Assembly (NCBI GenBank): GCA_946187695.1
Contig: CAMHSB010000001.1
Span: 1-64,000 of the forward strand
DNA: 64,000 nucleotides
Direction of reading: 5' to 3'
Source: an uncultured Bacteroidales bacterium
GTDB lineage: Bacteria > Bacteroidota > Bacteroidia > Bacteroidales > Paludibacteraceae
The translations under genes and the position numbers were made by a program. The notes under the pieces were generated by a model. That model was given only the letters and a program-made list of their open reading frames with translations. It had not been told where the DNA came from and made no database searches. Positions 1 to 8,380 of this stretch are shown here, piece after piece (position 1 is the first letter of the stretch; each line of letters begins with the position of its first letter).

Positions 1-334
1 CGATTGCCGAGTGAGCACGGTCGTAGATAACCTTTGACGGACGCATCGAAGCACCGGTCTCGCAGTAGTACAGACCTACGCGGTCACCGCCACGAACGAT
101 ATAATCGTCCTTCACGCCGTAACGACGAAGCGAGTTAACAGCAATCTGACCGATCTCATGTTTCGGCAGTTTGGTTACCAGATAAGCCTCGTGACCATAG
201 TTAGCACACGAGATAGCTACGTTAGCCTCACCACCACCGGGGATGATACGGAAATGATCAGACTGAATGAAACGATCTTGTCCTTCCGGACTCAGGCGGA
301 GCATGATCTCGCCCAATGTAATAATTTTAGCCAT
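1..334 (-). CDS. kdgK: 2-keto-3-deoxygluconate kinase, PfkB family (N-terminal part)
   Basis: The reading frame starts at the ATG at 334 and runs off the left edge, giving the first 111 residues. It begins MAKIITLGEIMLRLSPEG, and the PfkB-type sugar-kinase N-terminus follows, with the substrate-side glycine motif PGGGEANVA near residue 33 and a YYCETGASMRPSKV strand. Sugar kinases of this subfamily phosphorylate 2-keto-3-deoxygluconate to KDPG in the cytoplasm. The assignment to KDG rather than fructose or ribose is supported by the neighbouring glucuronate isomerase on the same strand. No recognisable promoter was seen directly upstream. The C-terminal catalytic aspartate region lies outside the window. 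Confidence 0.8.
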   Translation of the reverse strand, partial: MAKIITLGEIMLRLSPEGQDRFIQSDHFRIIPGGGEANVAISCANYGHEAYLVTKLPKHEIGQIAVNSLRRYGVKDDYIVRGGDRVGLYYCETGASMRPSKVIYDRAHSAI

Positions 335-463
335 AGATCTAAAAATTAAATGATTTATAATCGTGTTAATTGTTATTTGCTATTTTTCCGGGAATCCGCC
401 GTGCATAGTGTCTCTCATCCACATTCCCCTGCAAGCTATCCACTATATTCACCCACTTCGCTT

Positions 464-1891
464 TCATTTTACCTCTTGCCCTTGGATAGTATAGGTTTTA
501 TTACCTTGTTTAATCAACACATTACCGTTGCTGATGACTTTTGCGGGAGCAGAGGCATTGTTGATATTCTCTATAGCCGTAGCACTCGATTGAGTCGCAA
601 ATGTACCGTTTTCCTCGTCAATAACATCTGTTCCGTTCAGGCTCTGGCGGACGAAATAATAGGTGGTGTTTGCGGCAAGACCTGTAATCGTAAACGAGTA
701 ATACTCTGCGAATTGCGTTGATTCTTCTTCGTCCTCTTCATACAAAGCCGGTACACGTGCTGGAGCTTGATTCCCCGCCAAGTCAATACCTGTCAAATGT
801 CCGTTCGCGTCAAAGGTAAGCGTCATATACCGCAGCGTGTGCGCCTCGTCCGTATAGAGAATCCAGACATAGCCTGTTGCAGAGAAATTTTGTACCCACG
901 ACACTTGCACATTATCCAAACCGGTTACTACAGGCGGCTCGATAGGGAGGATATTCGTAAAACGATTCCAGCCGTCCGCTTGTCGGTAAGCATTCAAACT
1001 TTGAGCAGGTACATAAATATTTGTTCTGTCAACATGACAGTTACTCAAGAAAGGCGTATTACTTTTCAGATTATAGATCAGAGGAGGGTTGATAGCTCTT
1101 GAATATATGTCAACATTCAATCTGTGTAAGGGAACAAAAAAGTCCACTCCTACCGATTTGACTCCACTGCCAAGTGTCAGATGTGTTATCCGTCGACAAG
1201 CCAAAGCCCAATCACCAATCCGTTCTACGCTATCTTTAATGATTAAATGTACTAGAGAGTCCACTTCAGCTAGAGATTCTTCTCCTAACTCTTTCAGCGA
1301 TAACGGTAATTCAAGATACCGTATATTACGGGCCCAAACCAAAGCTCCATGACCTAACATGACTACTCCTTCTTTAATATAAACAGAATCGCGGAGATTG
1401 CCGGCAGGATACGCAAGCAGTACACTTTTGTCCTTCGTATACAAAATACCGGCTTCCGTGGTATATTTAGGATTATTTTCCGCCATTATAATTGACCGGA
1501 AACTATTCCCGTAAAAAGCACTTGCATCTGCATAATGATCTATGCCGACCTCTTCATAGAAAACGATGGAATCAATTGTTGCTGGTAATTCCAGCACGTG
1601 AATATTCTGATTGATGTATCTGAAACACATTGAATCCAAGCCCGTTACAGTATATTGTCGGTTATCATAGATTACGTGCTCAGGAATACGCATTGTATCA
1701 CAAAGGAAATCCGCATAGTTCGACAGATGTCTTTTGGTTCCTTTATCAGTATATGTCACAGATACAGTTGTCCCGTCACTGTTAATATTATAGGCTATTT
1801 CACAACCATCATCATTAGCAACTTTGAAATCATATGCTTGCGCACTCATCGCACAAACCAAAATGATTAAAAGAAAGATTGATTTTTTCAT
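464..1891 (-). CDS. secreted BspA-type leucine-rich-repeat protein with C-terminal sorting-like tail
   Basis: The 475-residue product has a signal peptide (MKKSIFLLIILVCAMSAQA, about residues 1-20). Irregular LRR_5/BspA-type repeats cover roughly residues 65-305 (for example YLELPLSLKELGEESL and HLTLGSGVKSVGVDFF). A fibronectin-III-like beta domain follows at about 315-435, ending in SFTITGLAANTTYYFV. The last 20 residues (NVLIKQGNKTYTIQGQEVK) resemble tails of type IX secreted proteins. Such proteins are usually surface-exposed and bind host or glycan ligands; the ligand here is unknown. The gene is visibly more AT-rich than uxaC beside it, which suits a mobile or fast-evolving surface gene. 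It sits between two hexuronate genes without obvious functional link. Confidence 0.75.
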   Translation of the reverse strand: MKKSIFLLIILVCAMSAQAYDFKVANDDGCEIAYNINSDGTTVSVTYTDKGTKRHLSNYADFLCDTMRIPEHVIYDNRQYTVTGLDSMCFRYINQNIHVLELPATIDSIVFYEEVGIDHYADASAFYGNSFRSIIMAENNPKYTTEAGILYTKDKSVLLAYPAGNLRDSVYIKEGVVMLGHGALVWARNIRYLELPLSLKELGEESLAEVDSLVHLIIKDSVERIGDWALACRRITHLTLGSGVKSVGVDFFVPLHRLNVDIYSRAINPPLIYNLKSNTPFLSNCHVDRTNIYVPAQSLNAYRQADGWNRFTNILPIEPPVVTGLDNVQVSWVQNFSATGYVWILYTDEAHTLRYMTLTFDANGHLTGIDLAGNQAPARVPALYEEDEEESTQFAEYYSFTITGLAANTTYYFVRQSLNGTDVIDEENGTFATQSSATAIENINNASAPAKVISNGNVLIKQGNKTYTIQGQEVK

Positions 1892-1918
1892 TGTTGTATT
1901 TGTTTTTTTCTCAAAATA

Positions 1919-1950
1919 TTTGCGTATTCCAAATAATTGTTGTACCTTTG
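1919..1950 (+). promoter_or_regulatory. Bacteroidales promoter with no downstream gene
   Basis: TTTG at 1919-1922, a 20-bp gap, then TACCTTTG at 1943-1950. It points right into about 240 bp with no plus-strand gene, and the next gene is antisense (uxaC). It could drive a small RNA ending near the hairpin at 2189-2222. Confidence 0.6.
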
Positions 1951-2234
1951 CACCCGGAATTCCCGGTAGTCCCTGATGTACTTCAAATAATTGTTTTTGT
2001 CAAATTATGTGCTAACTAAATTGGGGCAACAGCGTTGCACGAATCTGTATCTTTATTATCGATATATTGGCTTGTGGCGTCTAATTTTGCAACAGCCTGT
2101 TGTAAAAATTGTTTCGAACTTGTTTGCATAATTGTAGCAATAGCATTGCCACAATTTGCGAACGCAGTGTATTCGTAATTAAATCACACCCCGCTTACCT
2201 CCACTATTAGAGGCAAGCGGGGATGCGTAGTTAC
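1951..2234. other. intergenic region with three short inverted repeats, possible small RNA
   Basis: There is no credible protein here. I see three short dyads: GCAAC-AGC-GTTGC at 2026-2038, AACAG-C-CTGTT around 2091-2101, and GCAAT-A-GCATTGC near 2137-2149. They are followed by the strong hairpin at 2189-2222. With the orphan promoter at 1919 this could be a structured transcript of about 230-270 nt, but that is inference. Confidence 0.35.
2189..2222 (-). terminator. hairpin after uxaC
   Basis: CCCCGCTT (2189-2196) pairs with AAGCGGGG (2215-2222), with an inner CTC/GAG pairing. It lies 12 nt past the uxaC stop. The minus-strand sequence after it is only moderately T-rich, so it may be a weak terminator or an RNA 3' stabilising structure. 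Confidence 0.55.
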
Positions 2235-3650
2235 TTAGAACTTGAAGTAATTCTTTGCGTTGTTGTAGCAGATGTCTTCGACCATCTGTTGAACGCGGGC
2301 TTTCTCGTAGCCGGTGTACGGAATCATGCCGTTCTCGATGTCGTTGCCGAGGACGTTGCAGAGCGTACGACGGAAATACTCGTGACGAGGATACGAGAGG
2401 AACGAACGGCTGTCGGTCAGCATACCTACCATGCGGCTCAAGAGACCGAGGTTACTCAAAGCCATCATCTGCTTCTCCATACCGTCCTTCTGATCGAGGA
2501 ACCACCAGCCGGAACCGAACTGAATCTTACCGGGAACAGAGCCATCTTGGAAGTTACCGAGCATCGTAGCGATCACCTCGTTCGCGCAGGGGTTGAGGTT
2601 ATAGAGAATGGTCTTAGCCAGGTGGCCTTCGCTATTCATCTCATCGAGGAAATGACTCATGGCCTTTGCAGTCGTGAACTCACCGATGGAGTCGAAACCG
2701 GTATCTGCGCCGAGTTGAGCGAACATCTTGCTGTTGTTATTACGGATGGCACCGTAGTGGTACTGCTGCGTCCAACCGGAAGCGTAGTCCATCTCAGCCT
2801 GCGCGTGCAGGTAAGCGTGCTTGTACTGACGGATCTCATAGACGCTCAACTCCTTGCCGGCGAGTGCTTTCTCGAAGATCGCATTGATCTCTGCATCGGT
2901 GTACGGTTCATCGTAGAACTCCTCGATTCCGTGGTCAGACAGACGGCAACCCATCGACTCAAAGAAGTCATGGCGTTTCTGGAGAGCAGCTACGAGGTCA
3001 GCGAAGTTACGGATCTCCATGCCTGCTACAGCAGCCAGTTTCTCGATATAAGCTTTCCAGGTAGCGGCTTCGATGTTCATACCTGCGTCCGGACGCCAAG
3101 TCGGCAACATACGTACCTCTGCGGTCGGATCCTCTTTGACCATCTTATGCCACTCAAGACTATCAGCCGGATCATCGGTCGTACAAACGAGTTCTACGCC
3201 GTAGTGTTTCATGAGTCCGCGCGGGCAGAACTTCGGATCGTTGGCGATCAGGTCGTTGCACTTGTCATAAATCGCACGTGCGGTCTCCGGATTAAGACGC
3301 TCCTCGATACCGAAAGCGGTCTTGAGCTCCAGATGAGTCCAGTGGTAAAGCGGATTGCGGAAAGTATAAGGCACGGTCTCTGCCCATTTCTCGAATTTCT
3401 GCCAGTCGGTAGTGTCCTTGCCGGTGCAGTATTTCTCGTCCACTCCGTTCGAACGCATAGCGCGCCATTTGTAGTGGTCACCCATAAGCCAGATCTGTGC
3501 AATCGACTCAAAACGTTTGTTCTCGGCAACCATCTGCGGGATTAAGTGACAATGGTAATCGATGATCGGCATGTGCTCAGCATGCTCGTGATACAACTCC
3601 TGTGCGGTCTCTGTTTGCAGCAGGAAATCTTTGTCCATGAAAGTCTTCAT
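2235..3650 (-). CDS. uxaC: glucuronate (uronate) isomerase
   Basis: This 471-residue cytoplasmic enzyme converts D-glucuronate to fructuronate, or galacturonate to tagaturonate, at the top of the hexuronate route that ends in KDG and KDPG. The amidohydrolase metal motif HxH is visible as IDYHCHL at residues 30-36. GWWFLDQKDGM and LTDSRSFLSYPRHEYFRR near the C-terminus are typical of the family, and the length is normal. The ATG at 3650 is chosen; a second ATG four codons later is possible. A minus-strand TAATTTTG at 3703-3696 is a likely -7 element, but I see no matching -33. The kdgK-like kinase to the left completes the pathway logic. Confidence 0.95.
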   Translation of the reverse strand: MKTFMDKDFLLQTETAQELYHEHAEHMPIIDYHCHLIPQMVAENKRFESIAQIWLMGDHYKWRAMRSNGVDEKYCTGKDTTDWQKFEKWAETVPYTFRNPLYHWTHLELKTAFGIEERLNPETARAIYDKCNDLIANDPKFCPRGLMKHYGVELVCTTDDPADSLEWHKMVKEDPTAEVRMLPTWRPDAGMNIEAATWKAYIEKLAAVAGMEIRNFADLVAALQKRHDFFESMGCRLSDHGIEEFYDEPYTDAEINAIFEKALAGKELSVYEIRQYKHAYLHAQAEMDYASGWTQQYHYGAIRNNNSKMFAQLGADTGFDSIGEFTTAKAMSHFLDEMNSEGHLAKTILYNLNPCANEVIATMLGNFQDGSVPGKIQFGSGWWFLDQKDGMEKQMMALSNLGLLSRMVGMLTDSRSFLSYPRHEYFRRTLCNVLGNDIENGMIPYTGYEKARVQQMVEDICYNNAKNYFKF

Positions 3651-3754
3651 AAGATATTTTTAAATTAAAGGATTATTGCGTATTATAACACGCTGCAAAA
3701 TTACAAATAATTTTACAAATTAAGGTGGAAAAATTGACATAATTGTTAGATTTT

Positions 3755-3786
3755 TTTGCACATTCGGATTTTTTATAGTACCTTTG
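3755..3786 (+). promoter_or_regulatory. promoter of the polyprenyl synthase gene
   Basis: TTTG 3755-3758, 20-bp gap, TACCTTTG 3779-3786. It decides the start of the next gene: an upstream ATG at 3756 would lie inside the promoter, so the ATG at 3804 is used, leaving a leader of about 12 nt. Confidence 0.75.
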
Positions 3787-3803
3787 CACCCGATTTGGCA
3801 AAT

Positions 3804-4796
3804 ATGGCAAGTTTATCCGACATACGACAACCTATTGAAGCGGAGTGGAAACACTACGAGCGACTGATGGAGACTTCCTTGCGCGCAGACAACAAACTGC
3901 AGCAAGAAGTGCTGACTTATGTCGGTTCGCGTCGCGGTAAACAGTTACGTCCCCTGTTGACTTTGCTGGCAGCACAGATATGCAACCCGATTACGGATAA
4001 GACCCATCGGTCGGCAGTGGCATTGGAGTTGCTGCACACGGCCAGTCTCATTCACGACGACGTGGTCGATAGTTCCGACACGCGTCGCGGCATCGCGTCC
4101 GTACATACCAAATGGACCAACAAAGTGGCGGTGCTGATCGGCGATTACATGCTCGCGAAGGTGATCGGCCTGACGGCTGAAGTGCGCAATATACGCATTC
4201 TGGAGATTGTCGCCAACTTAGGCAAAAGCCTCAGCAGCGGTGAGATGGTTCAGCTGCATGTGGGGCAAAGCATGTGGATCGATGAGGAGCGCTATTTCCA
4301 AGTCATCGAACAGAAGACCGCGCAACTCTTCCAAGCTTGCGCCGAGGCAGGAGCAGAAAGTGCCGGATGTACCTTGCGCCAGCGTTCCGCTTTGCGGGAA
4401 TACGGACGGTTGTTAGGCCTCTGTTTCCAGATCAAAGACGACATCTTTGATTACAGCGATCTCGAAGAGATTGGTAAACCGACGATGAGTGATCTGCGGG
4501 ACGGCAAAGTGACCCTGCCGCTCATTGAGGCGCTGCGCAGGGCTCCCCAAGACGAAGCGGAACACATCCGCGAATTGGGTGAGTTATTGGCAGCGCATAG
4601 CGAGACCATCGAGACCGAGAAAGCCTTACAGGAAGTGAAAGCGTTTGTGCTGCGATTTAGGGGTGACGAATATGCCGTGCAGCAGATGCTCGCCTTAAAA
4701 AAACAAGCCACAGAAGCCTTAATGGTCTTCCGTGACAGTGCTGAGAAAAGAAGTCTGTTGGCGCTACTCGACTACGCCATCAATCGTATTCAGTAA
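3804..4796 (+). CDS. all-trans polyprenyl diphosphate synthase
   Basis: The 330-residue protein belongs to the class I isoprenyl diphosphate synthases, which extend farnesyl diphosphate with isopentenyl diphosphate to make long side chains such as those of menaquinone. The first aspartate-rich motif is in LIHDDVVDSSDTRRG (about residues 79-93) and the second in QIKDDIFDY (about 211-219). GSRRGKQLRPLL near residue 40 is the substrate-binding arginine region. The start at 3804 follows from the promoter at 3755. The length fits an octaprenyl/heptaprenyl synthase (IspB-like) better than a short FPP synthase. Its 3' end overlaps the converging sufD gene by 33 bp. Confidence 0.88.
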   Translation: MASLSDIRQPIEAEWKHYERLMETSLRADNKLQQEVLTYVGSRRGKQLRPLLTLLAAQICNPITDKTHRSAVALELLHTASLIHDDVVDSSDTRRGIASVHTKWTNKVAVLIGDYMLAKVIGLTAEVRNIRILEIVANLGKSLSSGEMVQLHVGQSMWIDEERYFQVIEQKTAQLFQACAEAGAESAGCTLRQRSALREYGRLLGLCFQIKDDIFDYSDLEEIGKPTMSDLRDGKVTLPLIEALRRAPQDEAEHIRELGELLAAHSETIETEKALQEVKAFVLRFRGDEYAVQQMLALKKQATEALMVFRDSAEKRSLLALLDYAINRIQ

Positions 4797-5375
4797 TTCT
4801 TCCCGAACTCGCTCATCACTAATCGAGTTAATCACATCTTTCATAAACGCGTTAACGAGCAGTTGGCGCGCTTTTTGTTTGTCGATGCCGCGTTGCTGCA
4901 TGTAGAAGAGTGCGGACTCGTCGAGTTGACCGGTACTCGCACCGTGGGTCGCCTTCACATCGTCGGCATAGATCTCCAACTGGGGCTGCGTACGCATTTC
5001 GGCCGTCTCACTCAACAACAGATTGCGATTGGTCTGATGAGCTTCGGTCTCTTGCGCGTCTTGGGCGATCTTCAAATCGCCGATAAACCGTCCGCGGGCA
5101 TTGTCCGCCAACACGAACTTGATCAGTTGATTGGACGTACCGCCTCCCACTGAATGCGTCACATGCGTCTCGGCCGTAACGTTCTCCTCACCATGCAGGT
5201 TCTCCAAGCCGTAGATTTCCGTTTGGCAACCTTCGCCCAACTGATTGACGGTAATGGAGAACGGCGCATTGATGACGTGAATCTTCACCTTCGAACCCGC
5301 CTCTTGCTCTATTTGCAAGTGGACTTCTTCGCGGATGAACACGCGCTCGAATATGTCACCTTTAGAAACCTTCAT
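4764..5375 (-). CDS. sufD: short SufD-like Fe-S cluster assembly protein
   Basis: The product has 203 residues, against about 400-450 for typical SufD. It keeps the C-terminal core: [20 protein letters not shown] and [18 protein letters not shown], with the conserved histidine of the SHGA-type motif, then [14 protein letters not shown]. The N-terminal domain of normal SufD is absent, and no SufD-like residues could be placed upstream because sufC occupies that DNA. The gene overlaps sufC by 14 nt, so the two are translated together. SufD normally pairs with SufB and SufC as scaffold; sufB is not in this window. Confidence 0.8.
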   Translation of the reverse strand: MKVSKGDIFERVFIREEVHLQIEQEAGSKVKIHVINAPFSITVNQLGEGCQTEIYGLENLHGEENVTAETHVTHSVGGGTSNQLIKFVLADNARGRFIGDLKIAQDAQETEAHQTNRNLLLSETAEMRTQPQLEIYADDVKATHGASTGQLDESALFYMQQRGIDKQKARQLLVNAFMKDVINSISDERVREELLNTIDGVVE

Positions 5376-6105
5376 ATCCTTTCTCTTCCAGTTCCAATGC
5401 TAAGGTCTTGTCGCCGGTCTTGACAATCTTTCCGTCCGCGAGGACATGCACAAAATCCGGTACGATATAATCCAGCAAACGCTGGTAATGGGTAATGACG
5501 ATAGACGCATTCTCCGGTGTCTTGAGGCGGTTCACACCTTCGGCGACGATACGCAAGGCATCGATATCCAACCCCGAATCGGTCTCATCCAAGATTGCCA
5601 GACACGGCTCCAACATCGCCATCTGGAAGATCTCGTTTTTCTTCTTTTCTCCTCCGGAGAAACCTTCGTTCACGGAACGGTTATTGAGTTTGTCCGGCAG
5701 TTCGAGCAGTTTTTTCTTCTCGCGCATCAGGCTCAAGAACTCCTTCGCACTCAGCGGCTCTTTGCCTTCGTACTTGCGTTTCTCGTTGATAGCGGTACGC
5801 ATAAAATTGGTCATGCTCACGCCGGGTATCTCTACGGGATATTGAAAAGAAAGGAACACGCCCGCACGTGCGCGTACCTCGGGCGCCATCTCTAACAGGT
5901 TCTCACCTTTCAGCCACACTTCGCCGGAAGTCACTTCGTAAGCGGGATTGCCGGTCAGCACAGCCGACAACGTACTCTTTCCGGCTCCGTTCGGGCCCAT
6001 GATCGCGTGCACCTCGCCTTCGTTGATGACGAGATTAACGCCTTTCAGTATCTCTTTGCCGCCTATCGAAGCGTGCAGATCTTTTATTTCCAATAAGGGT
6101 TTCAT
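5362..6105 (-). CDS. sufC: Fe-S cluster assembly ATPase SufC
   Basis: This 247-residue ABC-type ATPase powers the SufBCD scaffold in the cytoplasm. Walker A is GPNGAGKS at about residues 38-45, the ABC signature is [10 protein letters not shown] near 150, and Walker B is [12 protein letters not shown] near 170. SufC-specific features are the SYQ-like Q-loop stretch [13 protein letters not shown] and the [17 protein letters not shown] segment. The start codon overlaps the stop of the upstream cyclase gene by 4 nt. It is the fifth gene in a leftward operon that probably starts at the promoter at 9481-9512. Confidence 0.95.
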   Translation of the reverse strand: MKPLLEIKDLHASIGGKEILKGVNLVINEGEVHAIMGPNGAGKSTLSAVLTGNPAYEVTSGEVWLKGENLLEMAPEVRARAGVFLSFQYPVEIPGVSMTNFMRTAINEKRKYEGKEPLSAKEFLSLMREKKKLLELPDKLNNRSVNEGFSGGEKKKNEIFQMAMLEPCLAILDETDSGLDIDALRIVAEGVNRLKTPENASIVITHYQRLLDYIVPDFVHVLADGKIVKTGDKTLALELEEKGYEGF

Positions 6106-7079
6106 AGTTGAGACATAACGACCTCGCCTACTGCCTGCAAAGTCGATTTAGAAATATTGTCCATATTATCCTGGCGCGTGTGCCACCAGAACGGGAAGCC
6201 GGTTGCATTGCGGATATCGTAATGAATCACATCCACGCAGGGGATGCCGGCGATATAGTTGACGTAATAATGGTCGTCCGTGATGGGGTACGACTGCTGG
6301 TCTGCGAATAGCGCGCCGTAGCCTAACTGCTTGGCTGACTTCCAGATCTGCTGCTGGTAGTTGGAAGCATAGTTGGTGGAGTACATCTCGCGCGGGAAAT
6401 AGGCGTCCGGTGCACCGACCATATCGAGCACGATTCCGAACTTATAACGCTCCGCATTCCCGTTCTCCGCTTTCTGCGAGTAGTTAGCTGCCCATAGTTG
6501 CGAGCCGAGGCACCAGGTGTCCTCGCGTTCAGGTCCGGTATAGACACGCGGCGTACCCATATCTTCGCAGTCAAAGAAAATGATATCCACCGGCGTCGTG
6601 AGAGTTGAATCGGCTATTTGCTGTCCCAACTGACGCGCCACTTCGAGCAGCACGCCTACACCACTCGCACCATCGTTGGCACCCGGTACGTTATAGAAAC
6701 GATCCTTGTAATCGGGTTCCTCATCGCACCAGGGACGGGTGTCGTAATGGGCACCGAGCAGGATTCGCGGACGAGCCGCCGTCTCGGACGTATTGAAATG
6801 GCCGATGATATTGTAGATTTGCTGGTTCTTACCCAGATAATCTGGCATAAACCCTTTCTGCAGTTCCACTTCCGCACCCAAAGCCCGCAGTTGCTCGATC
6901 AGCCAAACGGCACACTGCATGTGCGGCGCACTGTTCGGCACACGCGGCCCGAAAGCCATCTGCCGTTCGATATACGCATAAGCGGAGTCGGCGCAGAAAG
7001 CGGGACGCTCAATAGCGGCTTGCTTTTTGCCGCAAGCCGCTAATAGAATACATAAAATATATAAGAGATATTTTCTCAT
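6102..7079 (-). CDS. glutaminyl cyclase-like M28-family lipoprotein
   Basis: The 325-residue protein has a lipoprotein signal ending in the lipobox LLAAC (Cys 16). The M28 fold follows: [12 protein letters not shown] (zinc His/Asp), [18 protein letters not shown], and [10 protein letters not shown] with the acidic pair, then [19 protein letters not shown] with the last zinc histidine. The CLGSQLWA and [12 protein letters not shown] segments fit bacterial glutaminyl-peptide cyclotransferases better than aminopeptidases. Such enzymes convert N-terminal glutamine of exported proteins to pyroglutamate in the periplasm. Three secreted proteins in the window appear to expose Gln after signal cleavage. 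An aminopeptidase role remains the alternative. Confidence 0.78.
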   Translation of the reverse strand: MRKYLLYILCILLAACGKKQAAIERPAFCADSAYAYIERQMAFGPRVPNSAPHMQCAVWLIEQLRALGAEVELQKGFMPDYLGKNQQIYNIIGHFNTSETAARPRILLGAHYDTRPWCDEEPDYKDRFYNVPGANDGASGVGVLLEVARQLGQQIADSTLTTPVDIIFFDCEDMGTPRVYTGPEREDTWCLGSQLWAANYSQKAENGNAERYKFGIVLDMVGAPDAYFPREMYSTNYASNYQQQIWKSAKQLGYGALFADQQSYPITDDHYYVNYIAGIPCVDVIHYDIRNATGFPFWWHTRQDNMDNISKSTLQAVGEVVMSQL

Positions 7080-8035
7080 CTAATATTGGTCTCACTGATA
7101 GAAGTGTGATTTTGGATAGCCCGGATGGTATGGGCAATAGGCACCGCCAGACTCTCGATATGCAGTTTGGAGCAGCACTTCGGATCGATGGGCAGCGAGT
7201 CGGTACAGATCAGCTCTTCCAGCGCGGACTCCTCGATACGCTGTACCGCGTTCCCGCTGAGCACGCCGTGGGTCACTACCGCACGGACGGACTTGGCACC
7301 ACCTTCTTTCATCACCTCGGCTGCTTTGCAGAGCGTACCGGCGGTGTCGGCGATATCGTCAAAAATAACAACATCCTTACCGTACACGTCACCTAACACA
7401 CGGATCTCGGACACTTTGTTGAAGTCCGGTCGGTTCTTGTAGCAGATGACCATCGGCACTTCGCGGTCGGTCATCACATGCAGTTTCTTCGCGAAGTTAG
7501 ATGCCCGTTTCGAACCGCCTACGTCCGGAGAAGCGACAATCAGTTTTTTCAGATTCAAGTTCGCCACGTACGGCGCCAATACGTTCGAGCCGTAGATATG
7601 GTCCACCGGGATATCAAAGAAGCCCTGAATCTGGTCGGCATGAAGATCCACCGTAATCACACGATCCGCACCGGCTGTCTGCAGCATGTTCGCCACCAAC
7701 TTGGCACCAATCGACACACGGGGTTTATCTTTGCGGTCCTGCCGCGCCCAGCCAAAATACGGAATAACGGCGATGACTTTCGATGCACTCGCACGCTTGG
7801 CGGCATCGATCATCAGCAGCAGTTCCATCAGGTTGTCGCTATTCGGGCAAGTCGATTGCACGAGATAGACATTTTGACCACGAACGGATTCTTCAAAATA
7901 GGCGCAGAACTCGCCATCCGAAAAACGATCTACACGCACATTGCCGATCTGGCATCCTAACTCCTCGCAAACACGTTGCGCCAAGGCTTGTCCTTTCGAC
8001 CCGGCGAAGATCTTAAACCGATTGTTGTTTTCCAT
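7076..8035 (-). CDS. prs: ribose-phosphate pyrophosphokinase
   Basis: This 319-residue cytosolic enzyme makes PRPP from ribose 5-phosphate and ATP for nucleotide, histidine and NAD synthesis. FSDGEFCAYFEESVRG is the N-terminal signature, VITVDLHADQIQGFFDIPVD is the class I PRPP-synthase signature, and VVIFDDIADTAGTL is the PRPP loop. Length and motifs are normal. The ATG shares one base with the stop of the upstream small gene (TAATG), and the gene's stop overlaps the downstream cyclase start by 4 nt. This indicates tight translational coupling. Confidence 0.96.
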   Translation of the reverse strand: MENNNRFKIFAGSKGQALAQRVCEELGCQIGNVRVDRFSDGEFCAYFEESVRGQNVYLVQSTCPNSDNLMELLLMIDAAKRASASKVIAVIPYFGWARQDRKDKPRVSIGAKLVANMLQTAGADRVITVDLHADQIQGFFDIPVDHIYGSNVLAPYVANLNLKKLIVASPDVGGSKRASNFAKKLHVMTDREVPMVICYKNRPDFNKVSEIRVLGDVYGKDVVIFDDIADTAGTLCKAAEVMKEGGAKSVRAVVTHGVLSGNAVQRIEESALEELICTDSLPIDPKCCSKLHIESLAVPIAHTIRAIQNHTSISETNIR

Positions 8036-8349
8036 TATTTTTTCTTTTTAGCACTTTTTGCTGAAGCAGCCGGCTGTCCTAACAGTTGCCCGAAAGCCGG
8101 AGACGAGCAGCTCAGTTTACCATCCGACAAGCGGATCATATCCTCGCGTACACGGTTCATACCGGATTCCTGATCACGGTTCCAGACCAGATTGCGCTGA
8201 CGCATACATTGTGCGATGTACACCTCTAACGAATCCCGTTCTTTGCCGGCAGGTAAGGTCGCCGCATAAGCAATCATATCTTGCACGATCCGTCCGTAAT
8301 TACGCATACGGATCGGCGAGGCGTTTCTATTTATTGATGGTAACGGCAT
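8035..8349 (-). CDS. small DUF4290-like protein
   Basis: The 104-residue product is not recognised with certainty. Its N-terminal half (SPIRMRNYGRIVQDMIAYAATLPAGKERD) resembles the YGRNIQxMVxxAxxxxDREER start of DUF4290 proteins of Bacteroidota. Those are about twice as long, so this may be a shortened relative. It has no signal peptide or membrane segment and ends in a lysine-rich tail (SAKSAKKKK). It lies between the nuclease-like gene and prs, with 31 nt before it and a one-base overlap after it, and is surely cotranscribed. The function is unknown. Confidence 0.6.
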   Translation of the reverse strand: MPLPSINRNASPIRMRNYGRIVQDMIAYAATLPAGKERDSLEVYIAQCMRQRNLVWNRDQESGMNRVREDMIRLSDGKLSCSSPAFGQLLGQPAASAKSAKKKK

Positions 8350-8380
8350 ACGTTGTATTTTGGGTCCGGAGACACTCCGG

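Noticed and set aside
2137..2149. Short dyad GCAAT-A-GCATTGC as a transcription terminator
   Set aside because: The stem is short and no T-run follows on either strand.
2223..3545. Long open frame of 440 codons on the plus strand
   Set aside because: It is antisense to uxaC, has no promoter or family features and arises from uxaC codon bias.
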